The notes below the pieces were generated by a model. The model searched no databases. It was not told the DNA's origin and worked only from the letters and a program-made list of their open reading frames with translations. Shown here one piece after another: positions 34,671 through 43,530 of a stretch of 64,000 nt of DNA (its first letter is position 1; every line of letters begins with the position of its first letter). Origin of the DNA: Labrys wisconsinensis (GTDB lineage: Bacteria > Pseudomonadota > Alphaproteobacteria > Rhizobiales > Labraceae); the NCBI RefSeq assembly GCF_030814995.1, contig NZ_JAUSVX010000001.1, positions 248,001 to 312,000 of the forward strand. The letters run 5' to 3'. The position numbers were made by a program, and so were the translations under genes.

Positions 34671-35974
34671 GCGGCGCGGCCGATCTTCCGGCCCCCGCCG
34701 CGGCCCACCCGGCCGACGGCCTGGCGCTGCTGCGCGGCGCGGTGTTCGTCGCCGCCTTCGTCCTCGCCTGGGTGACGCTGACGCCGTTCCAGAGCCTGCA
34801 GTCGAGCGGCCTGCTCGCCGTCAGCTCGGGCAACAAGGCGATGATGTACGTCGCCTTCGCCGCCCTGGCGGCCGGCGCGGCGGCGCTGGCCGGCCCGCGG
34901 CTGCGCCATCTCCTGCCCTGCCTGAGGCCGCTGCCGGTCCTGGCGCTCGGCGGCTGGCTCGCCGTCACCTCGCTGCTCTCGCAGGACCCCTCCGCCTCGA
35001 TAAGGGCGCTCGCCCTCACCACCATCCTGGTGACGCTGACCGCCTGCCTCTGGCTGATGCCGCGCGACCAGCGCGAACTCGCCACCCTCCTGGCGGCGGC
35101 GGCCGGCATCGTGCTCCTGCTCTCCTATGGCGGCATGCTGCTGGCGCCGGAACTCACCATCCACCAGGCGACGGACACGCTCGAGCCCCAGCTCGCCGGC
35201 GACTGGCGCGGCGTCTTCGGCCACAAGAACGATGCGGCGGCGGTGTTCTCGCTGCTGGTGTTCATCGGCCTGTTCGTCGCCCGCAGCGGCCTGCGCCTCG
35301 CCGGCACGGCGATCGCCCTCGCCGCGGCGCTGTTCGTGCTCAATGCCGGCGGCAAGAGCGCGCTGATGCTGGTGGTTGCGAGCTTCTTCGTCGGCCTCGC
35401 CTGGGAGCGGATGCGCAGCCGCCCCCTGCGCGTCGCCCTCGCCCTGGCGCCGCTCGCCCTGCTGCTGACCGTCGGCATCGGCAGCGTGCTGGTGCCGGCG
35501 CTGGCCGGCTTCACCAAGGCCCTGCCGGTCGACGCCTCCTTCACCGGCCGCACCGACATCTGGGAATTCGCGGTCGACAAGCTGCACGGGCACCTGGCCA
35601 CCGGCTACGGCTTCCAGGCCTTCTGGAACACCGAGGCGACGCGCTTCGGCTCCGACGAGGACGGCTGGGCCGGCACCGCCGCCCACGCCCATAACGGCTA
35701 TCTCGACATGGTGGTGAACATGGGCCTGCCGGGCCTGGCTCTGGTGCTGGTCGTGTTCGTCGCCATGCCGATGCGCGACTTCTTCACCGCCGAGCGCCGC
35801 GGCGCCGACCCCGCCCTCACCCTGATGCTGCTGCAGATCTGGCTGTTCGGCCTCTATCTCTCGGCGGTGGAGACCTTCCTGTTCCTGCTGGCCAACGCCA
35901 TCTGGGTGACCTTCCTCTTCGCGGTGCTCGGCCTGCGGATGGCGGCGTGCCACCGGCTGAAGGGGCGGGGGTGA
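34667..35974 (+). CDS. O-antigen ligase/polymerase family membrane protein (WaaL/Wzy)
   Basis: 435 residues with about ten to twelve membrane segments. A large periplasmic loop contains the family pattern FTGRTDIWEFAVDKLHGHLATGYG and, after it, HAHNGYLDMVVNMGLPGL, with the conserved His of PF04932. It joins undecaprenyl-linked units by polymerisation or ligation on the periplasmic side. In this locus, with a flippase and a co-polymerase, a Wzy polymerase role is more likely than lipid-A ligase. ATGA overlap with the preceding gene. Confidence 0.86.
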   Translation: MSGAADLPAPAAAHPADGLALLRGAVFVAAFVLAWVTLTPFQSLQSSGLLAVSSGNKAMMYVAFAALAAGAAALAGPRLRHLLPCLRPLPVLALGGWLAVTSLLSQDPSASIRALALTTILVTLTACLWLMPRDQRELATLLAAAAGIVLLLSYGGMLLAPELTIHQATDTLEPQLAGDWRGVFGHKNDAAAVFSLLVFIGLFVARSGLRLAGTAIALAAALFVLNAGGKSALMLVVASFFVGLAWERMRSRPLRVALALAPLALLLTVGIGSVLVPALAGFTKALPVDASFTGRTDIWEFAVDKLHGHLATGYGFQAFWNTEATRFGSDEDGWAGTAAHAHNGYLDMVVNMGLPGLALVLVVFVAMPMRDFFTAERRGADPALTLMLLQIWLFGLYLSAVETFLFLLANAIWVTFLFAVLGLRMAACHRLKGRG

Positions 35975-36019
35975 GGGCGGCGGCGCAGCGGGTCCCGCGG
36001 CATCTCCACAGGCAGGGTC

Positions 36020-37177
36020 TCAGGCCAGGGACGCGGCCGGAACCGAAACATCCGGTCCTGTCTTGGCGAGATCGGCGAGCGTCTCCATCCACTGCTGGTA
36101 GGTGGCGTTCTTGGGGCTGATCGCCAGCGCCATCTCGCCGAAGGCCACCGCCTCCTCGAAGCGCTTCTGCCGCCGCAGGATCTGGCTCATCTGGTAGTAG
36201 CCGTGCGGATATTTCGGCCTGAGGTCGATGAACCGCAGCAGGGCTTCCTGCGCAGCCTCAGGTTTGTGATCGGCCATGTGCAGGACGGCCATGTCGAGGA
36301 AGACCGACGGATCCTCCTGTCCCAATTCGGTGGCGCGATCGAGGCTCCATTGGCGCAGGCCCGGGCGTCGCGTGGCTGCGTGCCGCGCGAGCTCGACATA
36401 GTAATGGGCGAAGCTGCGGCGCTTCCTGACCCTCTCCCTGAAGACGTGCGTGTCGAACGTTCCGTTCAGGACATCGAGGAAGAGGCCTTTCAGCAGGCCC
36501 ATCTTCGTCAGCCAGATCGTCGTGGAATGACCAACCAGCGGCACGAGCACGCGCGTCACGTTCTCCTTCGGCAGACGCTCGGCGTGCAGCCGGTCCAGCC
36601 GGAAGAACGGATCATAGGTGACGAAGACCCGCCTCGCCTTCCGCGAGAAGATGGCGGCGTCGTTGAAGTCGCCGTTCCAGTCCTGCGCCTGGCCGCCCTT
36701 CCAGCGCCATTCCCAGGGGACGATGCGACGGTCCAGCGTCGTCTGCGGGTTGAGGGCCAGCACGTCCGCGTTCGGCACGGCATCGGAGAACACCAGCGCC
36801 GCGAAGGCGCCCATCGAGGTGCCGTAGAGAATGACGCGGTCGAAGCCGGCGACGAAGCGGGCAAACTCGGCCGAGCGCAGGAACGCGTGCAGGTCCGGCC
36901 CCCGGTACCACTCCGCCGTCAGCGGCTTGATGCCGAGGATGGACAGGCCGTGCCTGGCGATGAACTTGAAGCCCCAGGGCTCCTCGGTTCGAATGGTCTT
37001 CTCGTTGATCGTTCCGAAGGCGTTGAAGGTGATGATCAGCGTGCCGTTGCCCTCGATGTAGTCGAGGAAATAACGGTCGTTGAGGCGCTTCTGCACGTAG
37101 GCCGTGCCGTCGGCATAGGACGCTTTGATATCGAACATCTGCAGATCCAGTGGCGGCCTTACGGCATGACGGAACAT
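36020..37177 (-). CDS. Alpha/beta-hydrolase-like protein with C-terminal TPR region
   Basis: About 385 residues; starts at 37207, 37177 and 37138 are all possible. The N-terminal part has a strand-turn-helix FDRVILYGTSMGAFAALVF with the nucleophile elbow GTSMG, and PLVGHSTTIWL may carry the His. Residues from about 290 form helix pairs of TPR type (HMADHKPEAAQEALLRFIDL, RRQKRFEEAVAFGEMAL). I do not recognise a named family. In an EPS locus such a protein could deacylate a glycan, but nothing shows its substrate. Confidence 0.65.
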   Translation of the reverse strand: MFRHAVRPPLDLQMFDIKASYADGTAYVQKRLNDRYFLDYIEGNGTLIITFNAFGTINEKTIRTEEPWGFKFIARHGLSILGIKPLTAEWYRGPDLHAFLRSAEFARFVAGFDRVILYGTSMGAFAALVFSDAVPNADVLALNPQTTLDRRIVPWEWRWKGGQAQDWNGDFNDAAIFSRKARRVFVTYDPFFRLDRLHAERLPKENVTRVLVPLVGHSTTIWLTKMGLLKGLFLDVLNGTFDTHVFRERVRKRRSFAHYYVELARHAATRRPGLRQWSLDRATELGQEDPSVFLDMAVLHMADHKPEAAQEALLRFIDLRPKYPHGYYQMSQILRRQKRFEEAVAFGEMALAISPKNATYQQWMETLADLAKTGPDVSVPAASLA

Positions 37178-37503
37178 CGCCCAAGCGCCACCGGCGCCTC
37201 GGCCCACCAGACGCCTAGCATGGGTGTGCCGTCACGCCAAAGTCCAGCCTCGACACCCGAGCGAGCGCAACGATTGAGCCTGCCCCCAGCGCCGGCACGC
37301 AAAGCTCGTCGTCTCCGATGATCCCTGCAAGGGAACCGCGTGCCGAAAGTTTGCCCCGCCTTCCGAGGCGGACGGCCTCGCTGTCGCAGACCAATGATGA
37401 TATCCGTTTCAGACGTGCTGAGTGTCGTGTCAGGGGTGGCTGAAAGCGAGCTTCGGGGGCTCTTCAAGCTTTCAATTTCAACTCAGGATGGACGGTCGAT
37501 TCG
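37178..37503. other. Divergent intergenic region before the beta-barrel gene
   Basis: No supported gene. The stretch lies between divergent genes and should hold promoters for both. From 37390 to 37500 the composition is less GC-rich (GATATCCGTTTCAGACG, CTTTCAATTTCAACTCAGG), which fits the promoter and leader of the outer-membrane protein gene. Confidence 0.4.
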
Positions 37504-38940
37504 ATGAACCCCCTGAAGCTCCCTCCGCCGGGCATTGCGGCACTGGCGCTCCTCGGCAGCATGGCAACGGCACATGCCGCCGACCTCGGCGCGGCTCCAG
37601 CTGAGCCGGCCGCGCCGATCCCCTATGCGTTCAACTGGACCGGCTTCTATATCGGCGACAATGTCGGCTACGGCTTCGGCGGCCACGACAGGGTCGGCCT
37701 GGACGTCCCGTATGAGGGCCGCAAAGCCAACGACGTCGGGACGCTCGAGGACAGCGGCGTGTTCGGCGGCGTTCAGGCCGGCTTCAACTACCAGCTAGGC
37801 TCGTTCGTCTTCGGCTTTGAAGCCGACATCCAGGGATCCGGCATCTCGGACATGATTCGCAGCCATCTCATACTCCTGAACGAGCGCGACACCGTGATCG
37901 GCAGGTCCAGGGTCGACTGGTTCGGCACGGTTCGTCCGCGGATCGGCTTCGCCTGGGACAGGGTCCTCCTCTACGGCACGGGAGGCCTGGCTTTCGGCGG
38001 CATCGACTATCGCGTGTCGGCTGACTCTGTGTTTGGTCGTACCGATCTGAAGAGCGACGACACACAGGTCGGATGGACGGCAGGCGCCGGCATCGAATAC
38101 GCCTTCATGGACAACTGGTCGGCAAAGCTCGAGTACAAATATGTCAATTTCGGCAAGAACTACGTTGCAGGGCGGCAGAACGGGCTCATCGTGACGACCG
38201 ATGAGACGCCGGACTTCCAGTCGGTGTCCGTCGGCCTCAACTACAGGTTCGGCGGCATGCCCATGGCCCACCCGGCCGAGGCGGGCGAGCCGCCCGACGC
38301 GTTCAGCTGGACCGGTCTCTATGCCGGCGCCAACCTCGGCTATGGTTTCGGCGGCCAGGACCAGGTCGGCTTGCAGGTGCCCAATACGGGCGTTCCTAAC
38401 ATCGACGATGCCGGCAAGTTCGAAGACAGCGGTGCATTCGGCGGCCTTCAGGCCGGCTACAACTACCAGATGGGCTCGTTCGTCGTCGGCGTCGAAGGCG
38501 ATATGCAAGGATCCGGCGTTTCCGACAGGATCCATCGCGATATCAGGTTCCTGGGCCAGGCCAGCACCGAGACCGGCAAGTCCAACATCGACTGGTTCGG
38601 CACGCTTCGCCCGCGCGCCGGCTTCGCATGGGACAGGCTCCTCGTCTACGGCACGGGGGGCCTGGCCGTCGGCGGCGTCGACTATCTCGTGTCGGCTGCC
38701 GGCCCGTTTGGCCGCTTCGATCTGAGGAACGATGATACGCGGGTCGGGTGGACCGCAGGTGCCGGCATCGAATACGCCTTCATGGACAATTGGTCGGCGA
38801 AGCTCGAATACAAGTATGTGAATTTCGGCAAGGAGCACCTCGAGGGAAACATCCAGGGACTCTACCATGACCTGCCAGTGACGACCGACGAGACGCCGGA
38901 CTTCAGCTCGGTGGATCTCGGCGTCAACTACAGGTTCTGA
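37504..38940 (+). CDS. Outer-membrane beta-barrel protein with internal duplication
   Basis: 478 residues. The signal peptide ends at AHA after about residue 25. Two homologous barrel domains follow: NWTGFYIGDNVGYGFGG... to VGLNYRFGG (about 43-255) and SWTGLYAGANLGYGFGG... to VDLGVNYRF (about 268-478). Each carries IEYAFMDNWSAKLEYKYVNF and a C-terminal aromatic YRF, typical of the Omp25/31-like OMP_b-brl family in Hyphomicrobiales, normally a single 210-250-residue barrel. It is surface-located and structural or adhesive. Confidence 0.85.
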   Translation: MNPLKLPPPGIAALALLGSMATAHAADLGAAPAEPAAPIPYAFNWTGFYIGDNVGYGFGGHDRVGLDVPYEGRKANDVGTLEDSGVFGGVQAGFNYQLGSFVFGFEADIQGSGISDMIRSHLILLNERDTVIGRSRVDWFGTVRPRIGFAWDRVLLYGTGGLAFGGIDYRVSADSVFGRTDLKSDDTQVGWTAGAGIEYAFMDNWSAKLEYKYVNFGKNYVAGRQNGLIVTTDETPDFQSVSVGLNYRFGGMPMAHPAEAGEPPDAFSWTGLYAGANLGYGFGGQDQVGLQVPNTGVPNIDDAGKFEDSGAFGGLQAGYNYQMGSFVVGVEGDMQGSGVSDRIHRDIRFLGQASTETGKSNIDWFGTLRPRAGFAWDRLLVYGTGGLAVGGVDYLVSAAGPFGRFDLRNDDTRVGWTAGAGIEYAFMDNWSAKLEYKYVNFGKEHLEGNIQGLYHDLPVTTDETPDFSSVDLGVNYRF

Positions 38941-39344
38941 GCAGGCGTCTTCGCATCTGTTCTTGAGATAGGCGGAGAAATACGCTTTTCCGATCTTTTT
39001 TTGCTGCCGCCAAGAGGTGAAGGCTTGATGGCGCAGGCAGCGCGGCCTCCGCCAACCTCCCTCGGAGTTGGGTCGATGGAGTCGGCTTTCCAGCTCGATC
39101 CCTGGTGCCGCATAGGTATCGGTCATTTTATAGAATTGACGCTTCTTCCTCCTGCGACTGCTGATCTTCCCTTCGTGATCCATGGTACGTCCTCGGGTCG
39201 GCCATCTTCCCCACGGCACAAATCCTGCTTTCTCCACCCGCAGTAACCCTTTCTCCAGCCCGTGCCCGTAGTCTCCGCCCCGGCGGCTCTCCGGCCGCCC
39301 CAGCTTCCCGGCCGCAGCCCCTGCGCCGGCCTCACGAGGGTCCC
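38941..39344. other. Intergenic region with a likely terminator after the beta-barrel gene
   Basis: No convincing gene; a short open frame here has no ribosome site or family resemblance. A weak stem GGAGAA...TTTTCC at 38974-38991 followed by GATC and seven T residues ending near 39002 looks like an intrinsic terminator for the outer-membrane protein gene. Confidence 0.4.
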
Positions 39345-40496
39345 ATGACGTCCGCGACGCGGCGCCGCCTGGTCTTTCCCGTCTCCCGCGCGCAGGCGAC
39401 CTGCGGCGTCGAGGCCTTTGCGCGGCTGCTCGCCGAGGCGGCGGCCCGGCGGGGGGACGAGGTGCTGGCGCTGCCGCTGGAGGGCGGCCGAGCCGACCGG
39501 CGTGCCATCGCCGCAGCGCTGCGGCCGGGCGATGCGCTGGTCTGCAACCTGCCGGTCGTAGCCTGGAAGCGGCACGTGCTCGCCCCGCTGCTCGCCCTCG
39601 CCGCCGCGCGCCGGCGCGGGGCCACCGCCACGCTGATGCTGCACGAATGGGGCGACCTCGACTGGAAGCGGCGGGCAATGTTCCGCCTCTATCTTCCCTT
39701 CGCCGATGCGCTGCTGTTCTCCTCGCCCACGGTCGCGGCCCAGCTCGCCGAAGACGCCTGGACCGCGCCGGTGCGCCGGCGCATGCGCGGCGCCCTGCCG
39801 ATCCCGCCGAACCTGCGGCCGCCGGCGACGACGGCCGACAGCCCGCTCGCCGCGGCGATGCGCGCCTGGCGCCAGGAGGGACGCTTCGTGCTGGCCTCCT
39901 TCGGCTCGATCTATCCGAAGAAGCAGACGACCAGGCTGCTCGACATGCTGCCGGCCCTGCAGCGGCGCGGCACGCAGGCGGTGCTGGTGCTGATCGGCAG
40001 CTTCGTCAAGGGCGCGGACCGCGTCGAGGAGACGTTCCAGGCCGCGGTGCGGGCGCGCGGTCTCGAGGGCGACGTGCATGTCAGCGGCTATGTCGCCGAC
40101 GAGGCGACGCTGTTCGGCCTGTTCGCCGAGGCCGACGCCTTCGCCTATTGCTTCGCGGAAGGCCTCACGTCCCGGCGCGGCAGCGTGCTCGCCTGCCTGC
40201 AGTCGGAGCGGCCCGTCGTGGTCAACGCCCCGGCGCAGGCGCACGAGTTCACCCATCACCGCGCCTATGGCGCCCTGCTGGCCGCCCGCCGGCTCACCCT
40301 GGTGCCCACCGATGCCGGGCCCGAGGCCTATGCCGAGGCGCTGCTGACGGCACGCCTGCGCCCGCCCGCCGCGGCGCGGATCGACTTCGACGCCTGCTGG
40401 GACGACGCGGCCGAGGCCCTGGCGCGGGCGCTCGACGTGCCTGCCCGGGACCGTGCGCCGACCGGGCTGCAGGGGGCGGGGCAGGAATCGAGGTAG
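39345..40496 (+). CDS. GT-B-like glycosyltransferase
   Basis: 383 residues. The C-terminal half has the GT4 architecture: RFVLASFGSIYPKKQT, VLVLIGSFVKGADRVEE, VHVSGYVADEATLFGLFAEADAFAYCFAEGLTSRRGSVLACLQ, where the usual E(x7)E nucleotide-binding site is loosely kept. The N-terminal half is a Rossmann-like acceptor domain. It is cytoplasmic or membrane-peripheral and probably adds a sugar to the exopolysaccharide repeat. It stands alone on the plus strand between a terminator and REP palindromes. Confidence 0.75.
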   Translation: MTSATRRRLVFPVSRAQATCGVEAFARLLAEAAARRGDEVLALPLEGGRADRRAIAAALRPGDALVCNLPVVAWKRHVLAPLLALAAARRRGATATLMLHEWGDLDWKRRAMFRLYLPFADALLFSSPTVAAQLAEDAWTAPVRRRMRGALPIPPNLRPPATTADSPLAAAMRAWRQEGRFVLASFGSIYPKKQTTRLLDMLPALQRRGTQAVLVLIGSFVKGADRVEETFQAAVRARGLEGDVHVSGYVADEATLFGLFAEADAFAYCFAEGLTSRRGSVLACLQSERPVVVNAPAQAHEFTHHRAYGALLAARRLTLVPTDAGPEAYAEALLTARLRPPAAARIDFDACWDDAAEALARALDVPARDRAPTGLQGAGQESR

Positions 40497-40922
40497 AGGC
40501 GGCCGGGTGGGACGCGGGGCCGTCGGCTGAGGACCCGAGCCACGACCTCCACCTTCTGTGTTCGCGTGGATGGCCGGGTCGAGCCCGGCCATGACGGTGG
40601 ATGAGGGGACGCCGTGGCGCGAGCCGGCCACCGTTTTGCCCGCCACGATCCTCGTCCCTGCCATGGATGCCCGAGCGAACGGGCCCAGCGACGCCGGAAC
40701 GACGGCCGCAGTTGCAGCAGCGGACGCCTCATCCTCGACCGTCATGGACGGGCTTGTCCCGTCCATCCACGCGAACACAAGGGGTGGCGTTGCATGACGC
40801 ATCGGGGAGCAGCGAGTTCTCCTGCACCGCCGGTGGTCGCGTGGATGGGCGGGACAAGCCCGCCCATGACGTCGCGGGTGGTGCGACCGTCGCGGAGAGA
40901 CGCCGCGGCGCCCGCCTCCCCC
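40497..40922. repeat. Intergenic region with three REP-like palindromes
   Basis: No gene is supported. Three 23-bp hairpins with 9-bp arms and 5-nt loops lie at 40570-40592 (ATGGCCGGG/CCCGGCCAT), 40744-40766 (ATGGACGGG/CCCGTCCAT) and 40845-40867 (ATGGGCGGG/CCCGCCCAT). Each is flanked by GCGTGGATG-like and CATGAC-like bases; the middle one is in reverse orientation. The arms differ but compensate, so pairing is kept. They resemble repetitive extragenic palindromes of alphaproteobacteria. Confidence 0.75.
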
Positions 40923-42392
40923 CTACCCCTGCCGCTCCCCCGGCTGCAAAGCGCCGGCGCCCTGCCCCGCCCCGAACCGTGCGGCGAGGGTGCGGCCGAG
41001 GCGGGCGCGGACCTGCGCCACGTCGAGGACCCAGCAGGCGGCGACATAGGCGAGCGCCCCAGCCGGGATCAGCAGCGCCAGGGAGACACGGTCGAGCGCG
41101 GCGGGGAGGAGGCGATCGAGGGCGGCCACCACCACGGCCATGACAGCCACCGCGGCGGCGACGCGGGCGATGCGCAGCGGCGGCAGCGGCATCGGGAAGG
41201 CCCAGCGCGCCAGGATGAGGGCGTTGAGGAAGCCGAAGGCCTCGGTGGCGACGCGCCCCCAGGCGGCGCCGGCAACGCCGAGGACGCCGATCAGCAGGCT
41301 CGTCGCCACCACGTTGAAGGCGAGCGTCGAGGCGGTGTTGACGATGTAGAAGACGTTGCGGTTGGCGAGGAGGAAGCCGATGTGCAGGTATTGCTGGGTG
41401 GCGATCTGGAACACCACCGCCACCGCGACGATCGGCATGATCGCATGGGCGGTCGGGCGGAAGTCCGGGCCGAGGATCAGGTCGGCGATGTGCGGCGCGG
41501 TCACGGCGAAGCCGATGCAGGCCGGCAGGGTGACGGCGAGCAGCAGCTCCAGGCAGTCGTCGAGATGGCGGCGCGTCGCCGCCGGCCCCTCGTTGGCGAG
41601 CAGGCGCACCGCCATCGGCACGAAGGCGGAGGAGGCGCTGATCGCCGGGATGATCAGGGCCTGGCGCACCAGGTCGACCGAGGCGCCGTATTCGCCCGCC
41701 GCCGCCGCCCCGAGGATATGCGCGACGATGAAGCGGTCGATCGCCGAGGAGAGAGCCAGCACCGAGATCGACACGGTGAGGGGAAAGCCCCACACCGCCA
41801 GCGGCCACAGGCGCGGATCCCTCAGGCGCAGCTTCGCCCCGGTCCAGACGCCGCGCAGCGTCAGGCCGGCGCTGGCGAGATAGGCGGCCGCGCCCGAGAG
41901 CAGGAGGCCGAGGCCGCCGGCGAAGAAGGTCACCGCCACGCCGAAGGCCGAGACCAGCACGGCGCGCACCAGCGTCGCCCGCATGTAGAGGCCGGCCTGC
42001 AGCCGGGCCCGGAGCAGCTCCTGGCCGAGCTCGAAGAAGCCGACGCAGAGCGCCAGCAGGATCGAGGCGGCCACGGCCCGCCCCTCCAGTGCGACGAGGC
42101 GGGAGGCGACGATGTAGATCACCGGGAAGGCGAGGCAGGAGAGGCCGAAGCCGAGGAGCACGGTGCCGCGGATGTCGGTGCCGTCGGCCTTGGCCTCCTC
42201 GCGCAGGATGGCCTGCTTCAGCCAGGTGAAGAGCAGTGCGCCGAGGATGGCGGCGAGGCCGTTGCCGATGACGTAGACGCCGTACTCGGCCGGCCCGAAC
42301 AGGCGCGTGAACACCACCACGTTGAGGAGGCCGAAGGCGGCCGAGCCGGCATTGGCGACGAAATAGGTGGCGGTCTGGCGGACGAGGGTCAT
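40923..42392 (-). CDS. Polysaccharide flippase (Wzx/MATE-like oligosaccharide transporter)
   Basis: 489 residues with about twelve to fourteen membrane segments. The start MTLVRQTATYFVANAGSAAFG and VFTRLFGPAEYGVYVIG is typical of the polysaccharide_synt family, as is the GEYGASVDLVRQALIIPA segment. It flips undecaprenyl-linked repeat units across the inner membrane. The ATG overlaps the stop of the preceding DUF6492-like gene (ATGA). With the Wzy-like and Wzc-like proteins it completes the core of a Wzx/Wzy route; no Wza-type outer-membrane channel is in the window. Confidence 0.88.
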   Translation of the reverse strand: MTLVRQTATYFVANAGSAAFGLLNVVVFTRLFGPAEYGVYVIGNGLAAILGALLFTWLKQAILREEAKADGTDIRGTVLLGFGLSCLAFPVIYIVASRLVALEGRAVAASILLALCVGFFELGQELLRARLQAGLYMRATLVRAVLVSAFGVAVTFFAGGLGLLLSGAAAYLASAGLTLRGVWTGAKLRLRDPRLWPLAVWGFPLTVSISVLALSSAIDRFIVAHILGAAAAGEYGASVDLVRQALIIPAISASSAFVPMAVRLLANEGPAATRRHLDDCLELLLAVTLPACIGFAVTAPHIADLILGPDFRPTAHAIMPIVAVAVVFQIATQQYLHIGFLLANRNVFYIVNTASTLAFNVVATSLLIGVLGVAGAAWGRVATEAFGFLNALILARWAFPMPLPPLRIARVAAAVAVMAVVVAALDRLLPAALDRVSLALLIPAGALAYVAACWVLDVAQVRARLGRTLAARFGAGQGAGALQPGERQG

Positions 42393-43327
42393 CGCGCCGC
42401 GTTCCGCTGCGGCGGAGCCGGAGCAGCCGCCTCCGCCTCGGCCTCGAAGGCGCGGATGCTGGCGCGGATGGCGGCGAGCGGGGTCGCGCCGAAGGACTGC
42501 ACGCAGACCGCCACCTGGTCGGGCGCGGAGCCGCGCAGCAGCGCGAGCAGGCCGGCCTCGTCCAGGGTCTCGCCGTCCCAATAGGCGCGGCAGAGGCTGC
42601 GCGACGTCGGCGCGGTGGCGGCGAGGCGCCGGGCGTCGTTGGTCACGAAGGCGCCGTAGATGAGATATTCGGAGAACTCGTATTCGCGGCACAGCGCCTC
42701 GACCCAGCCGCGGCCGGTGACCGCCTCGATGCGGGCGGTCATGGCGCGGATGGTCGCCTGGTCCCAGACGATGATCTGGCCGATATGGTCGTCGGCGGGA
42801 AAGCGCGGTTCCGGCAGGCCGAGCAGCCGGTGCGCCGCCTTCAGCCAGGGGGCGTGCAGCGGCCTGTCCGCCTGCACCGCGCCGGGGTCGCCGTAGAGCG
42901 GCACCGGGTTCGGGCTCGCCAGGGCGGCGACGTCGAAGGGGCGGAAGAAGCAATTGTCGGAATCGATCAGGCAGTAGCGCTCTTCCGGCAGGGTCGCCAC
43001 CGCCTGAATCTTGACGATCTGCTGGGTGTGCCAGCCGCGGATCGGCCAGGCCTTGAGCGACCACCAGTAGAGGCGGCCGCGCGGACGGATGAAGGAGGGC
43101 ATGGCGTGCAGCCAGCCCGGCAGGAAGCGCGAGACCGGCATGACCTGCCGGCGGCCGCGGTTGAACGGCGCGAACAGGCCGAGGTCCTCGTCATGGACGA
43201 TGACATAATGTTTCTCGAAGGCGCGGGCATGCCGGTCCACGCTCTCGAACAGCAGCGCCGAGCGCGCGAGATCGCCGCGATAGCTCGGGGTGATGAGGGA
43301 GATTGTACCGGACACCGCTCGTCCCAT
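42389..43327 (-). CDS. DUF6492-like putative glycosyltransferase
   Basis: 312 residues. ISLITPSYRGDLARSALLFESVDRH at the start, and RYCLIDSDNCFFRPFD with an acidic DSD motif, point to a GT-A-like nucleotide-sugar-binding fold. QQIVKIQAVATLPEERY is also typical of this group. The family is poorly characterised but frequent in polysaccharide loci. No membrane segment is visible. Coupled with the flippase gene by 4-nt overlap. Confidence 0.7.
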   Translation of the reverse strand: MGRAVSGTISLITPSYRGDLARSALLFESVDRHARAFEKHYVIVHDEDLGLFAPFNRGRRQVMPVSRFLPGWLHAMPSFIRPRGRLYWWSLKAWPIRGWHTQQIVKIQAVATLPEERYCLIDSDNCFFRPFDVAALASPNPVPLYGDPGAVQADRPLHAPWLKAAHRLLGLPEPRFPADDHIGQIIVWDQATIRAMTARIEAVTGRGWVEALCREYEFSEYLIYGAFVTNDARRLAATAPTSRSLCRAYWDGETLDEAGLLALLRGSAPDQVAVCVQSFGATPLAAIRASIRAFEAEAEAAAPAPPQRNAAR

Positions 43328-43466
43328 GGCTCGGCCCGGCGCCGCCGCGGACCTGCCTGCTGTCTAGCGGGCGCGAGTTAATTTGCCGTTCCGCATCGTT
43401 AAAATCGTCGGCAATCGCGGAAAGGATTCGTTAAGCCTTCGTCGGGACTACGCAACAAAACGCCAA

Positions 43467-43496
43467 GAACCCCTCTCCCGGCCGGGAGAGGGGTTC
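43467..43496 (-). terminator. Perfect 30-bp palindrome, probable terminator of the Wzc-like gene
   Basis: GAACCCCTCTCCCGG and its exact complement form a 15-bp arm pair with no spacer. Read on the minus strand it follows the Wzc-like stop by about 35 nt and is followed by TTGGCGTTTTG, moderately T-rich. It could be an intrinsic terminator or a REP-like palindrome acting as one. Confidence 0.55.
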
Positions 43497-43530
43497 ACGT
43501 CGCATATGATCCTGGCTTTGCCGCCGCCCG

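Noticed and set aside
39001-39246. An 81-codon open frame after the outer-membrane protein gene
   Set aside because: No ribosome site, unusual composition and overlap with the terminator region.
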